Assembly (NCBI RefSeq): GCF_002284575.1
Contig: NZ_NPKJ01000068.1
Span: forward strand, 496,001-560,000
Source: Mesorhizobium temperatum
GTDB lineage: Bacteria > Pseudomonadota > Alphaproteobacteria > Rhizobiales > Rhizobiaceae
Reading direction: 5' to 3'
Length of the DNA stretch: 64,000 bases
Shown here: one piece after another, positions 52,764 through 61,097 of the stretch
How the letters are laid out: every line of letters starts with the position of its first letter
How positions within the stretch are numbered: position 1 is the first letter of the stretch
Notes under the pieces: model-generated
Told to the model about the DNA's origin: nothing
The model's database searches: none
Seen by the model: the letters and a program-made list of their open reading frames with translations, nothing else
Translations under genes and position numbers: made by a program

Positions 52764-54068
52764 ATGAGCATTGTCGTGTTCGACCCCGACAGCACTGAGG
52801 ACGTCGACTTCAAAAACCGCATGCGCCACCCGGCGGCCGCCGATCCGGCCGGCGGCATGTGGCTGTCCGACACCGAGCCGTCCTTCATCGATGCGGACGC
52901 GCTGCGCAAGGGGCGGCTGGCCAAGCTGCGCGCCTGGATGCGCGAGGCCGGTTATGGCGCCGTCGTGCTGTTCGATCCCTATAACCAGCGCTACGCCACC
53001 GGCTCGCGCAACATGTTCGGTTATTTCCTTCGCAACTCGACCCGCTACTTCTTCATCCCGACCGAAGGGCCGATCGTGCTGTTCGAATATCCGCAGAGCT
53101 ATCATGTCTCGATGGTGCTCGACACGATCGACGAGGCGCGGCCGTCCAAGCTGGTGTGGTCTTCGGTGTCGGGCCGCGACGACGAAACCGCGGGTCCCTT
53201 CGCCGACGAGATCGCCGAACTGCTCAAGGCGCATGGCGGCGGCTCGATGAAGCTCGGCCTCGACCGTTGCGGCCATCTGCAGGCGCTGGCGCTGGAAAAG
53301 CGCGGCTGCGAGGTCCGGGATTGTCAGGGCGAGATCCTCGCCGTGCGGGCGGTCAAGACGCCCGAAGAAATAAAATGCCTGCAGGTCTCGATGGCCGGCG
53401 CCGAGGCCGCCGTCTATGCCGTGCGTGAGGCGATCAAGCCCGGCGTGTCCGAAAACGATCTGTTCGCCATCATGTATCACGAGGTGATCCGGCAGGGCGG
53501 TGAGTTCATCGAAACGCGTTTGCTGACTTCGGGCCAGCGCACCAACCCGTGGTTCAACGAAGCCAGCGGCCGCAAGATCAGGCCGGGCGAACTTTTGGCG
53601 CTGGATACCGATACGATCGGCTGCTACGGCTATTATTCGGACTTCTCGCGCACCTTCCGCTGCGGCCCGGGCAAGCCGACGGATTATCAGAAATCGCTCT
53701 ACCGCATGGCCCACGACCAGGTTCAGCACAACATCTCGATCGTCAGGCCGGGCATGGCGTTTCGCGAGATTGCCGAAAAGGCCTGGAAGATCCCGGACCG
53801 TTTCGTCGACCAGCGCTACACGTCTGTCATGCACGGCGTCGGCATGCATGGCGAGACGCCGTTCATCGCGCACGCCATGGACTACGAGACCTACGGCCGC
53901 GACGGTTTTGTCGTGCCCGGCATGGTGGTCAGCGTCGAGAGCTATATCGGCGAAAAAGGCGGACGCGAGGGTGTCAAGCTCGAGGACGAGATCCTGGTCA
54001 CCGAGACCGGCACCGAGCTTCTGTCGCGCTTTCCCTATGAGGACGATTTTCTGGAGGAACAGGTTTGA
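52764..54068 (+). CDS. M24-family metalloprotein, DddP-like (Xaa-Pro peptidase fold)
   Basis: This 434-residue protein has the pita-bread fold of M24 peptidases and resembles the DMSP lyase DddP in DPYNQRYATGSRNM, IETRLLTSGQRTNPWF and SVMHGVGMHGETP. All six metal ligands are present: Asp281, Asp283, Asp293, His357, Glu392 and Glu407, each exactly 14 below the positions I recall for DddP. Tyr352 is also kept. The catalytic Asp377 of DddP is Gly363 here. So it is a DddP relative that may have another substrate, or a C-N/C-O hydrolase. ATG 52764 follows AGGAGGCACCC. Confidence 0.87.
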   Translation: MSIVVFDPDSTEDVDFKNRMRHPAAADPAGGMWLSDTEPSFIDADALRKGRLAKLRAWMREAGYGAVVLFDPYNQRYATGSRNMFGYFLRNSTRYFFIPTEGPIVLFEYPQSYHVSMVLDTIDEARPSKLVWSSVSGRDDETAGPFADEIAELLKAHGGGSMKLGLDRCGHLQALALEKRGCEVRDCQGEILAVRAVKTPEEIKCLQVSMAGAEAAVYAVREAIKPGVSENDLFAIMYHEVIRQGGEFIETRLLTSGQRTNPWFNEASGRKIRPGELLALDTDTIGCYGYYSDFSRTFRCGPGKPTDYQKSLYRMAHDQVQHNISIVRPGMAFREIAEKAWKIPDRFVDQRYTSVMHGVGMHGETPFIAHAMDYETYGRDGFVVPGMVVSVESYIGEKGGREGVKLEDEILVTETGTELLSRFPYEDDFLEEQV

Positions 54069-54138
54069 TCCCAGTATCCACCAGTGGCCCCAGTGCAGTA
54101 TCGCAAACATTCGAGACTAGCCGCAGCGCTCATGCTTT

Positions 54139-54322
54139 CGTCATCCTAGGGCGGAGCAAGGAGCGAAGCGACGCAGCGCAGACCCTAAGATCCATGCCGC
54201 TACATCTCGGCTTCGAGACGGTGCAGAACTCTGTTCCGCTGCATTCTTCGCTAGAGGTAACGGCATGGATTCCAGGGTCTCCGCGACGCCGCTTCGCGGC
54301 TGCTACGCCCTGGAATGACGAA
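54139..54322. repeat. Long inverted-repeat element, type G
   Basis: Arms of about 60 bases begin TTCGTCATCCTAGGGCGGAG and end CTACGCCCTGGAATGACGAA. Inner parts ATCCATGCCG and CGGCATGGAT pair. A lone arm lies at 37762-37827. Confidence 0.85.
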
Positions 54323-54336
54323 GTTCAGGTATCCGA

Positions 54337-55017
54337 ATGAAAGGCCCGATCTCGATCAAACGCGGCACGGTGGCCGCGGTGTTCGTCGACCTCCAGGAGG
54401 AGCATCGGCAGGACAAGCGCTATCTGGTCGAAGGTTTCGCCGACATCCTCGCCAACGTCCAGCGCCTGCAGGCGGCGGCACGGGCCAACGATGTGCTGCT
54501 CTACCATTCGGCCTATATCGTCGATCTCACCAGGGAGGCGCGGCGGTTCCATCCGGTCGATGCGAATGGCAGGTCGGCCTTCTCCGACAAGGACGATCCG
54601 CTGACGGCGATCTGCCCGGAAGTGGCGCCGGTCGCCGGCGAGATGATGCTGGTCAAGACTGAGGCCAGCGCCTTCGGTGCGGGCCCTGCCGCCGGCCGGC
54701 TCAAGGCCGAAGGGATCGAGTGGCTGGTCGTTGCCGGCGTGTGGACCGAGGCCTGCATCGACGCCACCGTCAGGGATGCAGTGTCATCAGGCTTTCGGGT
54801 GCTGCTGGTCAAGGATGCGTGCGGCAGCGGCAGCACGGCGATGCACCAGACCGCCATCCTCAACCTTGCCAACCGGCTCTATGGCGGCGCCGTCACCACC
54901 ACCGACGGCGCCTGCCGGCTGATGGCAGGCGAGACGGTCGATGCATGGCAGGTCGTGGGCTCGGTGCCTTTGCGCTTCACCTATGAAAACGCCGCCCGGC
55001 TATACGACGAACTCTGA
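54337..55017 (+). CDS. Isochorismatase-family cysteine hydrolase
   Basis: This 226-residue protein has the cysteine hydrolase triad Asp18 (AVFVDLQ), Lys107 (LVKTEASAF) and Cys140 (WTEACIDATVRDA). Family members cleave isochorismate, nicotinamide, N-carbamoyl or other amides. The substrate is open. It follows the M24 gene after a repeat and precedes an esterase by 34 bases, suggesting one pathway. Confidence 0.9.
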   Translation: MKGPISIKRGTVAAVFVDLQEEHRQDKRYLVEGFADILANVQRLQAAARANDVLLYHSAYIVDLTREARRFHPVDANGRSAFSDKDDPLTAICPEVAPVAGEMMLVKTEASAFGAGPAAGRLKAEGIEWLVVAGVWTEACIDATVRDAVSSGFRVLLVKDACGSGSTAMHQTAILNLANRLYGGAVTTTDGACRLMAGETVDAWQVVGSVPLRFTYENAARLYDEL

Positions 55018-55051
55018 CGCTTCCAGGGTCCAGAAACAAGGGTCCGGAAGG

Positions 55052-56038
55052 ATGGCCACGACTGTCGATCAGCCCGAAACAGCAAAACGGGAAAAATACG
55101 CGACGCTGCTCGAGCCGGCACTGTGGACCTATATCGACCGGGTCAACGCATGGTATCCGCCCGAAATGGACCTGCCGGTCGACAAGCAGCGGGCGATCTA
55201 TGACGCGATGTGCCGGGCATTCCACGCAGGCACTCCCGCAGGCGTCGAAGCCAGTGACGGGACGGTTGCCGCCGGCGACCATGCGATCCCGATCAGGCGC
55301 TACCAGTTGGCGGGCAAGGCGCCACAAGCGATGGTCGTCTATTATCACGGCGGCGGCTTTGTGCTTGGCGGGCTCGACAGCCATGACGACATCTGCGCCG
55401 AGATCTGCGCCGGCACCGGCTTTGCAGTCTTGTCCGCCGACTACCGGCTGGCGCCAGAACATCTACATCCGGCCGCTTTCGACGATGCGCTGGCGGTGTT
55501 CGAGTGGGCGGCGACAACAACGGCCCTGCCGATCGTGCTGTGCGGTGAGAGCGCCGGCGGCAATCTTGCCGCCGGGGTGGCGCATGCGGCGCGCCGCCAC
55601 CCCCGCCCCGCAATTGGCCAGGTGCTGGTCTACCCCGAGTTGGGCGGTCCGGAGCCAGGCGGCAAAGAGAGCGCCGGCTCGTATGTCGAGCACGCCGAGG
55701 CGCCGCTGCTGACGCTCAGCGACATCGAATTCTATCGCCAGGTCCGCTCCGGCAAGGCACAATCACCGGACGACCCGACCTTCCTGCCGCTGCGCGACAC
55801 TGACTTCTCCGGCCTGCCGCCGACGGTCATCGTCACAGCGCAATGCGATCCGCTGTCATCGGACGGCGAGGCCTATCGCGACCGCATCCTTGCCGCCGGC
55901 GGCCGCGCCTGGTGGTACGAGGAGCAGCGCCTCGTGCACAGTTTCCTGCGCGCCCGCAAAACCGTGCCACGGGCCGGCGAAGCGTTCACCCGCATCGTCG
56001 CCGCCATCGTCACGCTCGGCAAGGGCGACTGGTTGTAG
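55052..56038 (+). CDS. Alpha/beta hydrolase, hormone-sensitive lipase family
   Basis: This 328-residue esterase-like protein has the oxyanion-hole motif YYHGGGFVLGG and the nucleophile Ser167 in CGESAGG. The late catalytic residues are an Asp in TAQCDPLSSD and a His in QRLVHSFL. It would cleave a carboxyl ester or thioester in the cytoplasm. GGAAGG precedes ATG 55052. It follows the cysteine hydrolase closely and is probably cotranscribed. Confidence 0.9.
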   Translation: MATTVDQPETAKREKYATLLEPALWTYIDRVNAWYPPEMDLPVDKQRAIYDAMCRAFHAGTPAGVEASDGTVAAGDHAIPIRRYQLAGKAPQAMVVYYHGGGFVLGGLDSHDDICAEICAGTGFAVLSADYRLAPEHLHPAAFDDALAVFEWAATTTALPIVLCGESAGGNLAAGVAHAARRHPRPAIGQVLVYPELGGPEPGGKESAGSYVEHAEAPLLTLSDIEFYRQVRSGKAQSPDDPTFLPLRDTDFSGLPPTVIVTAQCDPLSSDGEAYRDRILAAGGRAWWYEEQRLVHSFLRARKTVPRAGEAFTRIVAAIVTLGKGDWL

Positions 56039-56079
56039 GGAGGGCGAAGCGCGACGCTCGTGCCGGCCAGGGAAGCGCG

Positions 56080-56242
56080 AAGGCCCCCTCTCCGGTTTGC
56101 TACTGCAAACCACCTCTCCCCCAGTTTGTGGGGGCGAGGAACCCAAGCTTTCCTAGATCGCGACTTCAGCGAATGGCGATTCCTCGCCCCCATTCTTCAT
56201 GGGGGAGAGGTGGTTTGCGCAGCAAACCGGAGAGGGGCCTTC
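56080..56242. repeat. Palindromic intergenic repeat, type D, in 56039-56410 gap
   Basis: The arms AGGCCCCCTCTCCGGTTTGC and GCAAACCGGAGAGGGGCCTT surround two inner hairpins built on CCTCGCCCCC. The right part of the 372-base gap (56243-56410) has no gene and ends in the ribosome site GGGAGGAT. Confidence 0.88.
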
Positions 56243-56410
56243 CTTCCATGCGCTGCCCATCTCTCGTGCGGAACAGCGCACAACAACTGCGGAAACCCGA
56301 ACACTTCGCCCGTGAAACCCGCACTATCATTGCCCATGGCTAAAGGCGCCCGGCCGACCGCATCCGCCCCGCGAAGCGGTCGACCGGGCGCCGACAGGGA
56401 GGATACGACG

Positions 56411-58051
56411 ATGAAATTCATGCTGACCGACAGAGCGTTGCATCCGCAGGCTGAGCCCGTCGCCGACGGCTTCAGGAAGGGCAGCATGAACCGGCGCGAG
56501 TATCTCGCCACCATGGCTGCGCTCGGTGTCAGCGCCGCCGGCGCGTTGGCGCTTGGCGGCCTCGCGCCTTCCCCGGCCAGGGCGCAGGAGCCGAAGCGCG
56601 GCGGCGTCTTACGCGTCGCCATGAACGTCAAGGGCTGGAAGGACCCGCGCACCTTTGACGGCGTTGAAATGTCCAATGTCGCCCGCCAGTGCAACGAATA
56701 TCTGGTGCGCTGGAACCGCGATTTCACCTTCGAGCCGTGGCTGCTCGAGAGCTGGGAGACCAGCGATGACGCTCGCGTGCTGACGCTGCACGTCCGCAAG
56801 GGTATCACTTGGTCGAACGGCGACACCTTCAACGCCGACGATGTCGTCCACAACCTGACGCGCTGGTGCGACGCGAGCGTTGCCGGCAATTCGGTCGCCG
56901 AGCGCATGGGCGCGCTGGTCGACGCCGCCACCAAGAAACCCATCGACGGCGGCATCGAGCGTGTCGACGACTTTACCGTCCGGCTCAATTTGCCGAAGCC
57001 CGACATTTCGCTGATTGCCGGCATGACCGACTATCCGGCACTGATCATGCACCGCAGCTACGATGGCGACGGCGATCCGCTGAAGGCGCTGGCGATTACC
57101 ACTGGACCTTGCGAACTGGTGGCATGGGACGCCGAAGTCGGCGCCGAGGTCCGCCGCAAGGACAAGCCGTGGTGGAAAGGCGACTTCTGGCTCGACGGCA
57201 TCCAATGGGTCGACTACGGCTCCGATCCTAATGCGATGTTCTCGGCTTTTGAATCGGGCGAGATCGACACCAACCACGAAACCGCCGCCGATACGGTTTC
57301 GCAAACCGACGCCATGGATCTGAGCAATTCGGAGCTTGCCACCGGCTCGACCATCGTCGCGCGTTTCAACGTCGGCAATCCACCCTATGACGACATCAGG
57401 GTGCGGCGCGCCGCCCAGCTCGCGGTCGACAACAGCGCGATCCTGAAGATCGGCATGGACGACCGCGGCAAGCCGGCCGAGAACCACCATGTCGGGCCGA
57501 TGCATGCCGAATACGCCGACATCGGCCCGGCCGTCCGCAATGTGGATCAAGCCAAGGCGCTGCTTGCCGAGGCCGGCAAATCCGACCACGAATACGACCT
57601 CATCTCCGTCGATGTCGACTGGCAGAAGAACACCGGCGACGCCATCGCCGCGCAGATGCGCGACGCCGGGCTGAAGGTCAAACGCACCGTGCTGCCGGCG
57701 GCGACGTTCTGGAACGACTGGAGCAAATATCCCTTCTCCTGCACCGAGTGGCTCGGCCGGCCGCTGGGCGTCCAGGTGCTGGCGCTGGCCTACAGATCGG
57801 GTGCTGCCTGGAACGAGACCGCTTATGCCAATCCGGAGTTCGATGCTTTGCTCGACAAGGCGCTGGCCACACCCGACGCCGGCGAGCGCCGCGAGATCAT
57901 GGCCAAGATCGAACAGAATTTGCGCGATTCCGGCATCATCATCCAGCCCTACTGGCGCTCGGTCTACCGCACCTATCGCAAGGGCGTGCATGGCTGCGAG
58001 CAGCACCAGTCGCTGGAGCAGCATTTCGACAAGGTTTGGCTCGAGGCGTGA
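56411..58051 (+). CDS. ABC transporter substrate-binding protein, peptide/nickel family (orphan)
   Basis: This 546-residue periplasmic protein belongs to the SBP_bac_5 family that binds oligopeptides, opines, nickel or similar ligands. A long Tat-type leader has NRREYLATMAALGVSAAGAL ending PARAQ. Typical segments are LRKGITWSNGDTFNADDVVH-like (VRKGITWSNGDTFNADDVV) and IIIQPYWRSVYRTYRKGVHG. GGGAGGATACGACG precedes ATG 56411. No permease or ATPase gene lies in this window beside it, so it must use subunits encoded elsewhere or act as a sensor. Confidence 0.9.
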   Translation: MKFMLTDRALHPQAEPVADGFRKGSMNRREYLATMAALGVSAAGALALGGLAPSPARAQEPKRGGVLRVAMNVKGWKDPRTFDGVEMSNVARQCNEYLVRWNRDFTFEPWLLESWETSDDARVLTLHVRKGITWSNGDTFNADDVVHNLTRWCDASVAGNSVAERMGALVDAATKKPIDGGIERVDDFTVRLNLPKPDISLIAGMTDYPALIMHRSYDGDGDPLKALAITTGPCELVAWDAEVGAEVRRKDKPWWKGDFWLDGIQWVDYGSDPNAMFSAFESGEIDTNHETAADTVSQTDAMDLSNSELATGSTIVARFNVGNPPYDDIRVRRAAQLAVDNSAILKIGMDDRGKPAENHHVGPMHAEYADIGPAVRNVDQAKALLAEAGKSDHEYDLISVDVDWQKNTGDAIAAQMRDAGLKVKRTVLPAATFWNDWSKYPFSCTEWLGRPLGVQVLALAYRSGAAWNETAYANPEFDALLDKALATPDAGERREIMAKIEQNLRDSGIIIQPYWRSVYRTYRKGVHGCEQHQSLEQHFDKVWLEA

Positions 58052-58085
58052 TAGCGGGTGCCGTCCCTCCAGCCTCTCAAGACCT

Positions 58086-58230
58086 GGGTTCCTCGCCCAC
58101 GCGAAGCGGGGGAGAGGTGGCCGCGAAGCGGCCGGAGAGGGGGCTTTCGTAGAGCGCGGTTCCCCCTCTCCGTCTCGGCTTCGCCGAGCCACCTCTCCCC
58201 CACTTTCGTGGGGGCGAGGAACCCAAGCTG
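58086..58230. repeat. Palindromic intergenic repeat, type D
   Basis: The outer arms TGGGTTCCTCGCCC and GGGCGAGGAACCCA pair, with inner stems GGGAGAGGTGGC and GCCACCTCTCCC. It lies between the converging binding-protein and decarboxylase genes. Confidence 0.88.
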
Positions 58231-58288
58231 GAATGAAGCCGCCTTTCCCGCCAATCTCGGAGCATCGACGATCGTCGCGCCACACGGG

Positions 58289-59785
58289 TCAGCGAGCGGT
58301 GCCCGATTTTGAAATCTCCCGTCCAAGCCGCACCGTTTCGCGCACCAGCAGGTCCAGATCGTCGCGCCGGGTGCGGTGGTTGTTGATCGCGACCCTGAGG
58401 CAATGCTGGCCGTGCACCGTCGTATCCGAAAGGGCTGCGATGCCTTCTTCCTGCAGCCTCAGCATGATCTCGGTGTTGAGTGCCTTCTGCCGCTCTCCCG
58501 TCAGCCCGTCGCCGCGGTAGCGAAAACAGACAATGTTGATGCTCGGCGGCGCGACCAGTTCCAGCAGCGGCTCGGCCTCGATCAGCATGCCGAGCGTGTG
58601 GCCCTGCGCGATGTTCTGGTCGATCAGACGGCCAAACTTCTCGATGCCGTGCTCCTTCAGCGCCATCCAAACTTTCAGGGCCCTGAAACCGCGTGACGTC
58701 TGCAGGCCAAAATCATGCAGCCACTGTCCGGAGGCGAGGCCGCGCGGCGTCGATTCCAGATATTCCGGCGTCACCGCGAACGTATTGCGATGGGCCGAGG
58801 CATCTCGGATCAGGGCGCAGCCGACCTCGAAGGGAGCGTGCAGCCATTTGTGCGGATCGAGCGCGATGGAGTGGGCCTGCTCGATGCCGGCCACACGATG
58901 GGAATTTTCCGGTGCAATGGCGATCAGCGCGCCGATGCAGCCGTCGACATGGAACCAGAGGTCCTCTTGCACCGCCAGCCTTGCAAGCGCCTGCAGATCG
59001 TCGATCGCTCCGGTGTTCACCGTGCCGGCCGTGCCGATCACGCAGGCCGGCCGAAAACCCGCCTTGCGGTCCTCGGCGATCGCCGCCCGCAAGGCTCCGA
59101 TGTCGATCCGCAATCCGGCATCGGTCGGGATGCGGCGCAGCGCCCGATTGCCGAGGCCAAGCGCCTCCATCGCCTTGCGATGGCAGGAGTGAAGCTGATC
59201 CGAGCCATAGAAACGCAGCGGCTTGTCGATGGCGGCAACGCCATGCTCGCGCACGTCGATGCCTGCCCTAGCGTTGCGTGCCACGGTCAGCCCGATGATG
59301 TTGGCCATCGAGCCGCCGCTGACCAGCGTGCCGCTGGCCGACTGGGGAAAGCCCATCATCTGCTTGCACCAGTCGACGACCTGGCTATCCATCAGCGCGG
59401 CGGCATGGTTGCCGCCGCCGAGGTTGGAACCCTGGACCGCCGCCAGGAAATCGCCGAGCGCCCCGGTGAAATTGCTCGACCCCATGTACCAGGACCAGAA
59501 GCGCGGATGGATGTTGCCCATGGGGTAGGCCATCACGTTCCGCGCAACCTCGCCATAGACTTGGGCAAGCGGTTGAGGCGATCGCGGCAGCGGTGCCGCG
59601 AAGAAGGTTTTCACCTCTTCGGGCATGTCCTGCCACACCGGGCGCTCGCGGACATCGCGCAGATAGTCGACGGCATCGTCGACGATCCGGTGCGACAGCG
59701 CTTGAACCTCGGCCCAGTCGACCGGATCGAGCGTTTCTTCGGCAACCATACCGCCCCTACTGGCGGCCTTCAGCATGGCGTCCAT
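58289..59785 (-). CDS. PLP-dependent group II amino acid decarboxylase
   Basis: This 498-residue protein matches the pyridoxal decarboxylase family that includes aromatic amino acid, glutamate and 2,4-diaminobutyrate decarboxylases. The PLP lysine is Lys313 in LDPHKWLHAPFE, Asp281 lies in WFHVDGCIGA, and the ring-stacking histidine is near 202 (HSCHRKAMEAL). GTAGTVNTGAIDD is the typical phosphate-binding stretch. The substrate cannot be told. It is followed on the same strand order by the cysteine synthase gene upstream (22-base gap), implying one unit. Confidence 0.9.
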   Translation of the reverse strand: MDAMLKAASRGGMVAEETLDPVDWAEVQALSHRIVDDAVDYLRDVRERPVWQDMPEEVKTFFAAPLPRSPQPLAQVYGEVARNVMAYPMGNIHPRFWSWYMGSSNFTGALGDFLAAVQGSNLGGGNHAAALMDSQVVDWCKQMMGFPQSASGTLVSGGSMANIIGLTVARNARAGIDVREHGVAAIDKPLRFYGSDQLHSCHRKAMEALGLGNRALRRIPTDAGLRIDIGALRAAIAEDRKAGFRPACVIGTAGTVNTGAIDDLQALARLAVQEDLWFHVDGCIGALIAIAPENSHRVAGIEQAHSIALDPHKWLHAPFEVGCALIRDASAHRNTFAVTPEYLESTPRGLASGQWLHDFGLQTSRGFRALKVWMALKEHGIEKFGRLIDQNIAQGHTLGMLIEAEPLLELVAPPSINIVCFRYRGDGLTGERQKALNTEIMLRLQEEGIAALSDTTVHGQHCLRVAINNHRTRRDDLDLLVRETVRLGREISKSGTAR

Positions 59786-59807
59786 CCGCGTCGCTCCCGA
59801 TCCGCAA

Positions 59808-60896
59808 TTACTCGGCCGGGAACTGGCAGCCCGGCGTCGAACGCGACAGCGCGATCTCCTCCGCGTCCATCTCGGCTTCGATGCCGTCGAACAGCGGCGT
59901 CGTCATGTAGCGTTCGCCGGTGTCGGGAAGCATGCACAGGATCACCGAGCCGGGTGCAGCTTTTTCCGCGATCTGGCGCGCCACGGCAAAAGTGGCCCCG
60001 CCGGAGATGCCGGTGAAAATCCCTTCCTTTTGCGCCAGCGCCTTGGCCCATTTGATGCCCTCGGGTCCGGGAACAGGCACCACCTCGTCATAGAGGCTGG
60101 CATCGACCGCCTCCTGCAGGACGTGGGGGATGAAATCCGGGGTCCAGCCCTGGATCGGGTGCGGCTCGAACGCCGGATGGCTGGCGGCTGGCGCGCCGTC
60201 GGGGCCGCGCTCCTGCGCCTTGCCGCTGCCGATCAGCTGGGCATTGGCGGGCTCGGCCAGAACGATCCGGGTTTCGGGACGCTCACGGCGCAGCACGCGC
60301 CCGACACCGACCACGGTGCCGCCGGTTCCGTAGCCGGTGACGAAGCAGTCGAGCCGCGATCCGGCGAAGTCGTTGATGATCTCGCGCGCCGTCGTCGCCT
60401 CGTGAATGGCGGCATTGGCCTTGGTCTCGAATTGGCGGGCCAGGAACCAGCCATTGGCCTCGGCGAGCTCGACCGCCTTGTTGTACATGCCAAAACCCTT
60501 CTGGGCGCGGGGCGTCAGCACCACCTTGGCGCCCAGCATGCGCATCAGCTTGCGGCGCTCGATGGAGAAACTGTCGGCCATCGTCACCACCAGCGGATAA
60601 CCCTTCTGCGCGCAGACCATGGCCAGCCCGATGCCGGTGTTGCCACTGGTCGCCTCGACGACGGTCTGGCCCGGCTTCAAGGCGCCGCTGCGCTCGCCCT
60701 CCTCGATGATGTTGAGCGCCAGCCGGTCCTTCACCGACGCCGCCGGATTGAAGAACTCGGCCTTCACATAGATCGTCACATGATCGGGGCCGAGATTGTT
60801 GACCCTGATCACCGGCGTATCGCCGACCGTGTCGATAATGCTGTCGAACAGGCGGCCGCGCCCGGCCGTGGTTCTGATTTTCCGTTGCTGCAACAT
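59808..60896 (-). CDS. Cysteine synthase-family PLP enzyme
   Basis: This 362-residue protein is of the O-acetylserine sulfhydrylase family. The PLP lysine is Lys56 in ASVKDR, the glycine loop TSGNTGIG is present, and GTGGTVVGVGR binds the phosphate. The C-terminus is about 30 residues longer than classic CysK and ends CQFPAE. It may make cysteine or a beta-substituted alanine. Being paired with an amino acid decarboxylase, a role in making a non-protein amino acid or amine is possible but unproven. Confidence 0.88.
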   Translation of the reverse strand: MLQQRKIRTTAGRGRLFDSIIDTVGDTPVIRVNNLGPDHVTIYVKAEFFNPAASVKDRLALNIIEEGERSGALKPGQTVVEATSGNTGIGLAMVCAQKGYPLVVTMADSFSIERRKLMRMLGAKVVLTPRAQKGFGMYNKAVELAEANGWFLARQFETKANAAIHEATTAREIINDFAGSRLDCFVTGYGTGGTVVGVGRVLRRERPETRIVLAEPANAQLIGSGKAQERGPDGAPAASHPAFEPHPIQGWTPDFIPHVLQEAVDASLYDEVVPVPGPEGIKWAKALAQKEGIFTGISGGATFAVARQIAEKAAPGSVILCMLPDTGERYMTTPLFDGIEAEMDAEEIALSRSTPGCQFPAE

Positions 60897-61097
60897 GTCT
60901 GCTCTCCTCTTTTTGTTGTTGTCACGAGCCGGTTACAAACCGGCGGCTTGGGCGGCGAGGTTTCGAGACCTTGCCGCAGTACGGTTGCTTTGCCGGCATG
61001 TGGCCCGGAAAAGGGCGATGCCAGCAGCCGGCGCGGAAATTCGTTGCCGGATGCACTCTATCGCTTTCGATGGTAGAACAGAGGACAACTGGCCAGC

